A stretch of 64,000 nucleotides of DNA from Acanthococcus lagerstroemiae (Eukaryota; Arthropoda; Insecta; Hemiptera; Eriococcidae): contig CM063107.1 in NCBI GenBank assembly GCA_031841125.1, forward strand, positions 44,405,497-44,469,496, in the 5' to 3' direction. Each line of letters starts with the position of its first letter. Position 1 is the stretch's first letter. Shown here piece after piece: positions 35,057 through 46,287 of this stretch. The notes beneath the pieces were generated by a model, which was given only the letters and a program-made list of their open reading frames with translations, was not told the DNA's origin and did no database searches. The position numbers and the translations under genes were made by a program.

Positions 35057-38000
35057 AAAAATGACTAGGCGTAGGCAGATATGCACTAGGCCAAGCGTGA
35101 CGCCACACGACAAGATCGTAACTACGAGACGATGCGTAGGTGTCTCCACTTCTTGAGAGTGAGACCAAAGATGACCCTGGACTCTCGTGATTGAGTTCAT
35201 ATTTCATTTTTCTGGGTCTCCGTTTGGGTATTTGCATCCGATGTTTTCTTTACAAGTTGTTAATTGGGAACATAACGGTACTTTTTGTCATATAAGTTAT
35301 TTCCCAATAATCTCGAAACTGCCTGACGTTGAAATGACGACGTACGATTAGTCCATGAGAGGGAGCAGGATAGCTATTAAGAAAGAGAGGGACTGAATCA
35401 GTTCTGTTTTCCAAAACATGGTAAACGTCCAGATTTCGACGAGTTGTACCTGACTGTTGAATTTTGAGGAATTAACGTGACGTCGCCGGTCAGCGTCCTT
35501 ACGTATGCGATAGCCAGTAACCTAAAATTATGATATTTTTGTAGTTTCCCGAGATGTCGTAATCGTATGGCCGAATGACGTAAACGAAAAGAAAGGGCGT
35601 GATTTTCACTTTACGAGAGGTTGAAAACGAAGTGTCCAGACAGCAAAGTCCTCTGACCCCTCCTGGTTATTGACCGACAAATTGGAATGTTAAAAACAAT
35701 AAAAATGTGAAAATCCTAATTTCCTCTAAATTTTCAGACTCGTAACCTAAAATAAATAGGAGTAAGGTTACCATTTTTAAAGGGTATCAAGGAGGACGGC
35801 ATCATTCATCGCGAAAAGAACACGGGGTCTGAAGAACATTTTGTGTGGAAAACTGATGAAATATGAACATTTTTGTGCGTAATTTTTAGCCAAAATCGAC
35901 TTTGTGGGCACCCTGTTATTTTGGTAATTTTTTACACTATTTACTGTAATAGTCCTCTATTATTACCAAAATATTTTCACCAGTATATCTATCAGCAATG
36001 CTGAGAAAAATATTCTCCATGTAGAAAATGTATTCACGTGTATTTTGGTCCCTTCAAATATGAGAGTAGGCAAACATATCTACACGTTTTCAGGACAAAT
36101 TGCCCTCTTAACCGATTGAAAAGAGAGGGTATTACATATTTTGAGACACTCCATCTAGAGTAAACGTGACTAAATTTAGTTGTTGTTTTTTTGTTTTTTG
36201 TTGTTTTTTTGTTTTTTGTTGTTTTTTTTTGTTTTTTTTTGGCACACTGTAAGCTAATTTTCTCCGTCTTTCTTGAAAAAACTCTCAAAAAAACTCAAAT
36301 AATGAAAAAATTATTATTTTAAAAATTAATTTATTTAATTTGAACTAAAAAATTTAAATAAAATAATTAACATACATAATAAAAAAAAAAGTTAAGCCGA
36401 TTAAAACCTAATCTATTTTTTAAAAATCCAATTTAATTAAATGGTAAGTAACTAGCTATCATCTCTCCCCTCCTAGACGAAAAATGATTCGCTAGAGTAC
36501 CTACTGAGAATCGAGCAAATATGAAAAGTCAAAAAACTGGTCTAACAAATTATTTTTGATTATGTTTGAGCATCGACTTCGAGTTCCTTAGTCGCATTTG
36601 TCAAAAATGCTTAGTTTTCAAAATCTGAGCAAGAGCAGTGTTTAGAAAAATAAAAAAACTTGAATTTGGTACTGATCTTGATTTTTCCAAGGATGCTGAG
36701 TCCAAATTTGCTGGACGCGCGTGACTACGACACTCAGTTGCTGGTTATACTTGTAGCTCAATTTGGCGATACAATTTGAATTTCCATGTAAATTTCGAGT
36801 CATTTCTGTTGGCGGGGGAAAGAACATGATGTAAGTACGGAAAAATAATTAAAAAACCAGGGACTTCGCGAAAACTTTTTTTTCGGAGGGTGAGGGAAGG
36901 AGGAAAATCAAAAGAGTAGCTCAGTATTCCTTAAATTAATTCATTTATCTTGCTAAACTATGCCAATATGATGTTCCGAAAAATGAGAAATAGTTTCAAC
37001 GTATTTTCTCAGGATCAAGCTACATGGGCAACATTCTGAAAGGCAGAATCGGTAAAATATATCTGTGGTTCAAGAAATAAGAACACATGTACAAGAAATC
37101 AGCCAGAGATGAGTGAATGTTCAGTTAGATTTCACAATTTACAAATAACAGCAAAGACAAAGTTGCTTCATTTTGTACAAATTTGACTTGTTGGAAGGAT
37201 TTTGCCGTCGAGAAACGAATAACCTCGAAAATCAGTGAAAAATATTAAAATGTTTTCAGTTATACGCAAAGACGGCAAATTTAGGTAAAATATTCATGCA
37301 ATTTGCTTCAAATATTCTAAAATATGCTCGAATAAGAGTACAGATCATTCAACTCCAAATTTCATGAATCAAAAAAGTAACGTCGATATTCCTTGCAAAG
37401 TAGGACAGGAAAAAATATACGAAAACACATATGTACAACCCTTGGCTAGTGTATCTGGTGAGTCACTCAACGTTGTGAGACACGTAGCTTGTTACAGGTA
37501 GTTCCCGTGCTTGTGTTACTTTGGGGCAGAAAATGTGATATTCTAATGCAGTCAGCTGTGGGAAAAGCAAAGGCAAACTATCCTGACTACCCCCTTGTTC
37601 CTGCTTCCCTTTATCTCTCCCCCCTCCCTCCCATTACAATTTTCGTTGGTTATGCATGGACTCGGCCTTTTCTGTATCATTCAAAAATGCCTCATTTGAA
37701 AGATGTATGTAGTGTTGGTATGTTGTAATAGAGAATAAATGCCTGGATCATCTACATAATATAAAAACGAACTTGGAAGACTTTTGTCGCATTAATCGGA
37801 AAGTCCGTTTTCGTAAGAAACAACCAGCGGCGAGTTCGATCGGTCGAACAGCACCAGATGCTGTGAAAGTTAGTGGCCAGAAGTTTGAAAAAGAGAAGTA
37901 AGTGAAAAGGGCGTAATCGGCAGAATTTTGTATTGATAAAACACACGAGCATCCGCGAGTATATATAGTTTCTGAATAAATCGTCAGCAGGGTTGTCGTG

Positions 38001-38339
38001 TCGCCATGATGCAATAGCTTATTCTGAAACGTTGGTGTACTCTTGTGTGTCTTTTCAATAGAGAAATTTTTGTCAGTTAGTTATGCCCTTTAAAACTTTC
38101 TTCTGTAACAGCACTCAACTTGGGAACGTGGTCCTTCTACTTTCTTAAAAGTGTATATTGGACCGTGGTTGTAAATTCAAACAGATTTATTCGGAGGGCA
38201 ACAAATTGTAAGCGAGCGACCGTCTCGTTAGAAGCAATCTGCAGAAGGTCGAGGAAAAAAAAATTCAAATCATAGGAGAGGACATAAATTTTATCGAAAA
38301 CTAGGGAAGTATATACCAGAAGAGGCGTCGTGACGATGT
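35057..38339. other. No gene seen; T-rich tract and one dispersed-repeat match
   Basis: A T-rich tract with TTTTTTTGTTTTTTGTTG-like units lies at 36180-36240. At 37525-37590 a ~65-bp block matches the minus strand of 53349-53416, with shared words GCAGAAAA, ATGCA, GGGAA, AGCA and GGCAAAC. The frames at 37489-37728 (+) and 37748-38014 (-) have no recognised domain. Confidence 0.4.
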
Positions 38340-38706
38340 CATGGGCGCCAAGTACAGGTATGGCGCGGGCATTGCACGTCGGGGGAATGGATAACTATGC
38401 TACACCTTGCTACCCTTCAAAAATTTGATAAATTTGAGCGGTAACAAGGAAAGAAACGTGTATCGGTCGTAAAAAATTGGTCGATAAAAGAACAGTTTAT
38501 GTCATCCATTGCCCCTGAATTTTAAAGAATACTTTATTTTCTTAACAAATACTGTATCTCACACTCGAAGAAGGGATTTGGCTCCTCACCATTTTGAGAA
38601 TTTTCGGTGGTCCCGTGCCTATAGGGTACAACCACAGCCCATATGGTGCATGTTATAATAATTGGAGGTGTACCGCTTCTGTCGAAATGAAAAGTTGGCG
38701 CCCATG
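38340..38706. repeat. Candidate 367-bp inverted-repeat element
   Basis: CATGGGCGCCAA at 38340-38351 is perfectly repeated in inverted orientation at 38695-38706. This could be the 12-bp terminal repeat of a small element, but flanking octamers do not match and the similarity stops after 12 bases. Confidence 0.35.
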
Positions 38707-38771
38707 AACGCTCATTACTGACTGCGTTGTCTCCTCAGTCCTACTGCTATGAAGAGACTCAATAAGACAAA

Positions 38772-39060
38772 AATTATTCATTTAAGCAAAAAAAAATTTA
38801 CATCCTGTGGACTGATATAAAAATAACTTAATTGTACAAAAAGTTAGAAAAAAAACAAACAAATAACAAGTGTAGTTATTTTATATTTTGTCGACTTTTG
38901 TTGAAAATGCTGACTAAATGATTCAGAAATTTTTAATCCAATCAAAAAAAGAAAGAAAAAAAAGTTAGGCCATTTTAAATTCTGCCGACTGATGTTGAAA
39001 ATGCCGACGCAGTGATCCAAAAATATTTCATCCAAGCAAAAAGGAAATTTACTGAGAAAT
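38772..39060. repeat. Degenerate tandem repeat, about three units
   Basis: Recurring blocks contain TGTTGAAAATGCYGAC, a CARTGATYCARAAAT-like block, TTCATCCAAGCAAAAA and AAATTTAC. The last two units are ~95 bp apart; an older partial unit begins near 38772. Confidence 0.55.
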
Positions 39061-39182
39061 GCAACTCTGAAGATTCGTGAGATACTCTTCACTCCACCCC
39101 TATTCGCAGTGTTCGGGATTTTTAATGAGTTCGTTTGGTAACAGATTTCGCGGAGTCTGGGATTCGTGTTCAGCCTCTAAAT

Positions 39183-39569
39183 AGAGACGAGCGGAGTAAT
39201 GGAAGCAGATTCGCACGTTAGCTATGATTCACTCGGCCTGTAATATACAGGAGCAAGCATGTAGGAGGGGGGGTGTAGAGACGAGCGGAGTAACCGAAGC
39301 AGATTCACACGTTAGCTAGGATTCATTTAACCTGTAAATAGTAACAAGCAAAGTAACCATACATGGTGGGAGGTAAAGACGAGCGGAGTAACCAAAGCAG
39401 ATTCACACGTGAGGTAGGATTTATTTAGCCTGTAAATAGTAGCAAGTGAAGTAATCGTATATGGTGGGAAGTAAAGATGAGCGGAGTAAACAAAACAAAT
39501 TCACACGTTAGCTAGGATTCATTCAACCTGTAAATAGTGGCAAGCAGAGTAACCGTACATGAGGGGAGG
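39183..39569. repeat. Four-copy ~98-bp tandem repeat
   Basis: Unit starts are at 39183, 39277, 39375 and 39473. Each begins AGAGACGAGCGGAGTAA or a one-to-three-base variant and continues with GCAGATTCACACGTTAGCTA, GGATTCATT, CCTGTAAATAGT and CATGGTGGGAGG. The first unit is the most diverged and 94 bp long; the others are 98 bp. Each unit also has a weaker internal echo (GCAAAGTAACC) of its own GCGGAGTAACC. No coding frame follows the period. Confidence 0.9.
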
Positions 39570-41981
39570 CTAGTTCCCTAGTGTAGGAAGAAATAGGGTT
39601 CAAAAAGACTGGAACTTTAATGCTGTATTCGAGTGACCAACCAAGGTGGAAAGGTTGACAGACAGACAACTTGTTCGTTATTGTACAGACTACAGAGACC
39701 TAGAAAAATCTGAACGGTGAGATCTTGGATTTCAATTCTCGACTCAGTTTTTCTCTCCCGTTGTTGAAGGAGGCGGAAATAGGTTCTTTGCTACACGAAT
39801 AAATAATTTATGATCAATTTGCAAGTAAACAGCTGGACTTTCGAAACAAGGGATAAAAGTTACTACCCGCGAGCAGCGAATGAGTTGCTCTTGACGTTAC
39901 AATAACGAGCTCAGTTCATTTTGTTGTTCTCTTGGTGAAATCCTCTGGGAACTATAGTTGTCGGCCGTTTGAATTATTGCGAAGTGCTGTAATTTTTTTT
40001 ATTTCATTTAGGGGACGAAATGACTTTAATTCGAATGAGAAAGTGTTCTCATTTAGGGAACGTTAACAATCGAAATTCAATTTAAAATTACGTGATTTTA
40101 ACAAGGCTTGTAAACTTTTTTGACGAAACGTCAATGCCTTGAAAATTTTAACTCGAGAAATATATTTCACAAATTACAGAAGAAGCTGATGAATTTAAAA
40201 TTCAGCTGCTGGTTGACTCCGATTCCACCGTTTCCTTTTAATTAATTTTGTCAAGAATGGATGGATCGTTGGGTGGGGGAAGAGATTTTTGTGAATAGTG
40301 ATGGAGGGAAAAAGGCGGTCTGTTATACGATTGTGTATGACGTTTGCGCATTTATTTATTATTATTTCTTTTTTCCCCATCTGATAGATCGAGATGTCGG
40401 AAGATATGAAGCGATTTTGGCTCGTGGCTGTCTTTTCCGTGGGAGGGAAGGAGGTCAGAGTATTGAAATATCGTTCCAAATCTTTTGTCTTGAGCTAGAA
40501 AGATGCTGGCCTATTGATTCTCTTTTTTCCCCCCGATGAAATAGCTAGGATTTTTGAAGAGATGATTTGATGAAGACGTGAACTTTCATTGCTCGAGTAA
40601 AATACATTGAGTTTGGACTAACACCAGATCTTAACAGTTTTTCGTAAATCGATTCACCGCGGTTAGACAGGGCAATCTGAAAAGCGAAATATGTAGTGTT
40701 GTACAGGTTCGGTTGTTAACTCAGTTTTGACTGAAAATGGAGCTGATGTGCTTTTAAATGGCGCGAAGTATTCAATTGCGAATATATTTGAAAAATATTT
40801 CCTCAATTTAAAAATCCTTCAGTCGCCAATTTAGTCAAAGTTACAGAAAACTTTTCAAGTTAGCTAACTTTTCCGAAAGCCTACTTTCAATAAACTTTTT
40901 CTTCGCTTCAGACTACGTTCAGTTAGAGGACCGGCGGAACGGTGTTTTATTTTCCTCTTTATTTCTCCTTCCTTTTTCACAATAAAATACCAAAAATTAC
41001 GCTTAGTTAAGGACGTATTATATTTATAAGACTGCAGTGTTCTCATTGCATTGCGTAAAAGTTGAATTTTTTGTTCATAAATGGTATGTGAATGACAAGA
41101 AGGAAAAGAGAGGGCGAAAAAAGTAATGGAAAAAGAGAAAGGGGAAAAAGAAAAAAAAAATCAAAAACTTTCATAACTTGAGCAAATAAATTACAATTCT
41201 TATCGTCGAAAATTTCGCCAATATTAAACGAAAAACGTCAACGATGCAAGCGCTTTCCAAACTTACGACCAGCAATTTCTGCTCTTCTCTTCTGAGAGGA
41301 AAAATCATCCCGTTAAAAAAATATGAATACCGGTAAGGGAAAAAGTATATCGAATGACTAGGTCTCAAAAAACTAAAAGAATACTACGGAGAAAATAAGT
41401 AATTCCGCAAAAGTGAGTAACATGAAAAATAAAACCAATTTAGGAAAGAAAAAAAGAAATGAAAGTTGTGGAAAGCTAGACAGAAGCGAGTGCGCAGGGG
41501 AACCAACTCAGGTATCGAGTTTATTGGAGGCGATAAAAACGTTACGTTTATACGCGACGCCAATATTTTACGATTATTAAGCTTCTTCAGTTTCCTCCTC
41601 TTGAAATCTGTAACTGCTTAACGTCGCCTGGCGGCCTCACGTTCAACCTTTAGGCGTTAAAGGAAAACTTTTTTTCCTGCAGTGCAAACTGAAACCAAAT
41701 ACTGCGAATCTTTTATCGAGCATTTATGGAAATAACGAGATGAATAATTGTATTAGGATATGGTTAAGATATTTCGATGGATTTATTATTTTCCTAAGTG
41801 GATTTATTATTTTTCCAATTCAGTTTGTATCAGTTCCCCTCAATCATTTGTCTTGAAATAGTGGGCTATCCTCGTCATTACTTGCTCTCATTTCTATGGC
41901 TGAGTAGTATCCTGCTCATCTCGCATTCTTGCGATCTGGGCTTGATTCCTGATTGGGATGTGAAATGAAATGTAGAGAGCG
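39570..41981. other. No gene seen
   Basis: AT-rich sequence with a short purine-rich stretch near 41100-41160. Frames at 40195-40539 have no known motif on either strand. Confidence 0.45.
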
Positions 41982-42533
41982 CTCGTGACCATTGTTGGAA
42001 GAACGCAAAAATCATCGTTCCCGTTTGTTCTTCTCTGACTGCATGGTTCTCATTTATGTTCTTTCTTCTCCTTACCTTAAAATTACCAACGTTCCAGTTT
42101 CCGGTTCTTATTCTCAATCCCATCGACCCATCGTGTTCTCGTTCTCATTCTCGTTCTGAGTACAAGAACGAGAACATGCCGTTTTTCTTTTCGTTCTCGT
42201 TCTTTCTACCAACATCCGAGTACAGCAGGTTGATTTTTGCATTTAAAAATGTATAATTGATGGTTTCAGGCTTTCAGAATTTTACTTTTGCGCCAGCTGC
42301 AAAGGTGTTGGAAGAACGCAAAAATCATCTTGTTCCCGTTCTCGTTCGTTCTTCTCTAACTGCATGGTTTTCATTCATGCTCCTCGTTCTCCTTACCCTA
42401 TAATTACCAACGTTCCCATTCTCGTTCTTGTTCCCAACCTAGTCTTGTTCCCGTTCCCGTTTCCCGTTCTCGTTTTCAAACCCATCATATTCTTGTTCAC
42501 GTTCTCGTTCGTTCTTCCAACACTGCTCGTGAC
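41982..42533. mobile_element. hAT-like element, 536 bp, with GTTCTC-repeat interior and perfect 8-bp target duplications
   Basis: The element body is 41990-42525. CTCGTGAC lies on both sides (41982-41989 and 42526-42533). The left end is CATTGTTGGAAGAACG and the right end, read inward, CAGTGTTGGAAGAACG. The interior holds two tandem, similar halves (about 41992-42213 and 42305-42525). Each contains CAAAAATCATC, a GTTCTTCTCT.ACTGCATGGTT.TCAT block, TTACCAACGTTCC and many GTTCTCGTTC words. Internal copies of the end sequence lie near 42206 and 42305. So it looks like a tandem dimer of a ~220-bp MITE that moved as one unit. The frames inside are by-products of the simple repeat. Confidence 0.85.
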
Positions 42534-43440
42534 ACTACACACACGCACGCATACTAATAAATGAATGTAACCAGGTTGAGTGTTCAAAATTAATACTTCC
42601 TATATCCTTTAACAAGGAGAGCAAAGATCGGTCTTGTCTAAAATTTTCAAAATTCAAAATATCGAATCATCGCCCCTACATTTCTTATGAGAGCAGTAGC
42701 GTGCAGCGTGCTTTGATGTCCTTTACTAGTTCTGAGGTTCATTCGTTTACGAAGGCAATACAGTAGGAAGAAAAATAGTTTTGAAATCACTTACATTATG
42801 CCGACCTGATTATTGATGTGGTCCATATTTGAGTACCAGATCCACATTCGGTACCTTACCTTATAAATTTTCTTGTTGCACGAAAAGTAATAATATAGAT
42901 ATGCATCATCTCGTGCGTTGTTGTGAATATCAGATTCTTATTAGGGCCGGTAAACGATTTTATTTCAGTATTCCAGCTGTCAAATCGTGTTTTTCGAATT
43001 GCGAATTTTACGCGTCGTGTAGCGTTTTTGTATCGCTATCTCATAACTGATGGATTTTCTTATTGAAACTGATTTTCCCATGACGATATTCTGCCGGTGG
43101 CAAAGTAAAAGCGTCACAAATTTGTGTGTTTGGGTGGAAAACTTGCAGGCTGAATCGTCCTCGAGTTTGTCGTGCTCGGACAGATTTAATATTATGAAGA
43201 GGAGTTCATCTAAAAAATATCGAAGTCTTGCTCACATCTGACCATTGAGGCTGCGTTAACGAAACAGCGTCCGCAATCCTCGAAAGGATTTTCTGTTAAA
43301 GATCCGAGCGAGCAGCTATTCTACCTCCGGAGAATTTCTAGAATCTACGTTTTATAGTTTGTAGGCAATTATGATACCTCTTTCTCAGAATAGGTTGCCA
43401 CTATCTGCATGTTCCACATTTGAGTTGTGCTGTGCTACCA
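42534..43440. other. No gene seen
   Basis: Frames at 42829-43050 and 43050-43241 have no recognisable motif. No element ends were found. Confidence 0.4.
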
Positions 43441-43449
43441 AGTGAAAGA

Positions 43450-43552
43450 ATCAGCCAGTGCAAAGTATCAGTCACGACAGTGAATCTGCCAGTGCAGAGT
43501 ATCAACCATAATCGCATCTAGGTTATGATTGATACTCTGCAGTGGCAGATTA
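43450..43552. repeat. Short tandem unit followed by a ~30-bp hairpin
   Basis: AATCWGCCAGTGCARAGTATCA occurs at about 43449 and again at 43483. The second copy is followed 8 bases after its end by an inverted copy (43521-43552), forming a ~30-bp stem with two mismatches (CTGCCAGTGCAGAGTATCAA paired with its complement). It may be a small foldback element or a structured RNA. No function can be assigned. Confidence 0.6.
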
Positions 43553-43817
43553 TTTTACATGAGCTTTGAAACTTCACTGTTGTGCTTCTAGTGCATCTTC
43601 GCCGTCATCGGTGCTTAGGTTTGAAATACACGTTGGAAATTATATAAATGTAAATTGGTGATTGCTCGATGAGAAAAATTTATTACGAACATTTGGTGTA
43701 TCGGATAAATTACACAGGATTTTCAAAAATAACAAATAAAGACTTCATGATAATATTTGATATTGGATCACGTATATTAAAGGCTATAATTATAGTTGAA
43801 GTTCGATACTGATGCGA

Positions 43818-43905
43818 TACTTGAAAAGGTAGTCTTCAAGGCTAGGGGTGCGGTGTCTGAGGAGCCAATTTGACATGCGTGCATCGCCATACGCTCCACA
43901 TAAAA
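43818..43905 (-). repeat. Short SINE-like repeat, third copy
   Basis: On the minus strand it matches the family at 25976 and 46301: GAGCGTATGGCGATGCACGC, ATGTCAAATTGGC, GACACCGCACCCC and CGCATCAGT. The 3' end is shorter and no target duplication is visible, so it is an older or truncated copy. Confidence 0.7.
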
Positions 43906-45243
43906 ATTTTTTGGAAATAAAGAACATCAAAAAAATTGCATTTGTTTTTTAAAAGTTGCGAATAAAGTGATTTGTTTTGATTAAGAACACAACTCTGTAA
44001 AACAAAATCAGAATTATTTTCTTCGTTGTACAATGGGTTAAAAAATAACTCCCAATATTTAATCCGACAAAACTGACTTATTTTGAATATAGTAAACTAG
44101 TAACCAACCTTTACCTGAAAGTTGAAATAACTATTGACATGGCAGTTACTTAGTTGCTGATTTTGAATGATTGATTGGATTCTCCGCTCGGCCTCAATTC
44201 GAGCTCCCTAAATAAAAATTTTAAAAATGCGACAATGATCACAGTTTTTCATCTTGACATTTTAAGTTATGTTGGAGTATATCTTTAAAAAACGAATTTA
44301 TAGACAGATGTAACTCTGTAAAAAAAATAAGAAAAATAAAAATCTTTCTGTTAGCGGCACAGGGGTTTGAATGATTACTGAATTCTACTTAACACTAGCT
44401 TGCTAACGTTGTGCTGGGAAATAACTTGTGATGTTGTTGATATGACAAAATTATCATTTCTGTTGTGAAACTTGAATTTTGGGGACCAAAATTGACGATG
44501 TATCAACATTAGAATCTAATATTCGAAATTAGAAATCTAAAACCCCTTTTAAACTCAGTTTTTCTTAGCTGGAGTCGTTCCCTGATTCACAGTACCAAAG
44601 AAGAGGGAGGAATCGATTTTGTACCCGTTTATAATTTGCATGCGATAAACATTGACGCTATAGACGCATATAAGGAGCCACTTAGATCATCACCATTCCT
44701 CCCACTGAAGAATTTACGCTCTGCACTAGATAAGACACAATGAGAACATAAAAAGAATAATTTCATGCTCATTTGTTCTCAAACTTCCAAAATTTTTCGC
44801 TCAGTCTGCTGATGAGTAAATTTTTTGCTCACTTATTTTCTCTTACAATTTCACTATCCTTCGTTGTCTTTTTACTGTATGTCACTATGTCATAGCATTG
44901 TGATGGAAACCGTGTGGTTTTCAGTTATGCGGCTTCCGTGGCGGATTAACTGGGATAGTTTGCCATTATATTCCCCCCCCCCCCCGATACGTTGGGCCAG
45001 AGTATTTCCTGCTCTGTGCCGAAGACATGCATGTGTGCATAGTTCCTTGCTATTTAAGTGCCCCCCCCCGGTGTCCCGGCCCTGAAAAACAATAAGTAGA
45101 AGCGGCGGGCACCACTTTTGTGGAACCCATTCCAAAATAAATCTGGTTGAAAAAAAAAGGTATATGTATGTATATCGTTCGTTACATAAGTGACCTAGAG
45201 CCACACACAACAATGCCGATTCTTCATATACTGGTGTTGAGTA
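43906..45243. other. No gene seen; two C-runs
   Basis: C-runs lie at 44971-44984 and 45061-45069. The segment between about 44937 and 45086 has ends resembling CAGGGCCGG-type hAT termini, but flanking octamers do not match. Frames at 44825-45213 read through the C-runs and are not convincing. Confidence 0.4.
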
Positions 45244-46216
45244 AAGCTAGGTCCACACATCACGAACATCCACGAATGAATGCACATGAGGAACAACAAT
45301 GCGTCAGGTGTGGACAATGTACGGAGCAAGACAAACAAACACATAGGCACTCTCGAACATGAACGAACGCGATCTGACAGCTTGTCCGTGCATCAAAGGA
45401 TTCGTGTTTGATCGTGCTCGATTGCATTCGTCATTTCTGAACCGATTTCTATGAGGACACAGCGGGGATCAGTAGTTCTCAAGTTGAATTCACATTACGC
45501 TGATGTAAAAAAAATCATACATTTTAATTAGATGGTTCACATTGCACGGATATGTGTCAGATGATACAATATGACATCATATGTGTCACACCCAGCAGCG
45601 TATCTAAGATGAAATCATGGGGGGGTAACTTTTGATTTTGAGGGTGTTCCTAAAAAAAAAAAAGTTAAATGAGGGTGTTCCTAAAAAAAAAAAAAGTTAA
45701 ATGAGCATATTTTTGATATTTGTTTAGAACTTTTTTGGCCATGAGGGCGGGGTTAAACCCGGACCCCCTCCCTTAAATAAGCCACTGGTCACACCTCGTG
45801 TTATCACGTGTTAAGCTACGTATGTATGTTCACATTACACTGACATTTTGTTAACGGAACAGAACATAACAAAAGAGATCAACTTCATGAAAATCTAAAA
45901 CGTTCGGATTTGCATCAGATGCGTGTTAACACGAGTTGTGTCACATATGATGTTGTATTGCATCATCTGACGAAATATTAGTGCAATGCAAACAATCTAA
46001 TCAAAATAGGTGATTTTGTTTTGTTATGAGTCGTGTTAACCAAACCGTCAGCGTAATGTGAACCCAGCTTTCGCTGACAAACGCTAGCATTTTTGTTCGT
46101 TTGCGTGCGTTCATGTTTGAGTCAATTTGCATCAGTTCACTGATGTTCGGTCCTGCGTGTTTGCGTTCATTTCCATTTGTTCACGTTCGTTCGCTGATGA
46201 TGTCTAGACCTAGCTT
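45244..46216. mobile_element. ~970-bp foldback element disrupted by a hAT-like MITE
   Basis: The outer ends are AAGCTAGGTCCACACATCAC on the left and, inward from the right, AAGCTAGGTCTAGACATCAT. The inner arms are better conserved. Left 45480-45592 pairs with right 45940-46072 through GTTCACATTACGCTGA-type, TTAGAT.GTT..CATTGCAC, GTCAGATGAT.CAATA and ACATCATATGTG words. The outer arms are rich in GAACGAACG and CATGAACG words and are more degenerate. The 195-bp MITE at 45593-45787 lies in the left arm next to the loop. No transposase was found. Confidence 0.8.
45585..45795. mobile_element. hAT-like MITE, 195 bp, with perfect 8-bp target duplications
   Basis: The body is 45593-45787. GTCACACC lies on each side (45585-45592 and 45788-45795). 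The left end is CAGCAGCGTATCTAAG and the right end, read inward, CAGTGGCTTATTTAAGG. Inside, a 31-bp unit (GAGGGTGTTCCT, an A-run, GTTAAAT) is tandemly duplicated. It sits in the foldback element at 45244-46216 and therefore inserted after it. Confidence 0.9.
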
Positions 46217-46287
46217 AACCTGTTCTGCCATGTTTCTGAGAACTGGCGAAAGATGAGAGAGCACCCAATCTATCCCCGTTGAGTGGT

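Larger units (their letters stand above)
31532..36152. repeat. Inverted pair of a CAGGGTGTCTCA repeat enclosing a transposon nest
   Basis: The left copy (31532 to about 31720) starts CAGGGTGTCTCAATGTACGT. The right copy (about 35985-36152, inverted) starts GGAGTGTCTCAAAATATGTA. Both continue into AAACGTGTAGATATGTTTGC and TATTTGAAGGGA, then weaker similarity around GGARAATATTTT and AGCA.TGC. They may be the two ends of one element into which the hAT copy, the LINE and the MITE fell, or two separate copies in opposite orientation. The 31541-31918 (-) frame lies on the left copy and has no known motif. Confidence 0.55.

Noticed and set aside
42364..42587. Repetitive open frames on both strands
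   Set aside because: They are translations of the GTTCTC-type repeat inside the hAT-like element (one runs past its right end), and are not conserved proteins.
44930..45086. Possible hAT-like element with CCGTGGCGGATTAAC and CCGGCCCTG ends
   Set aside because: The ends resemble CAGGGCCGG-type termini, but the flanking octamers (TGCGGCTT and AAAAACAA) do not match and the inverted repeat is too weak.
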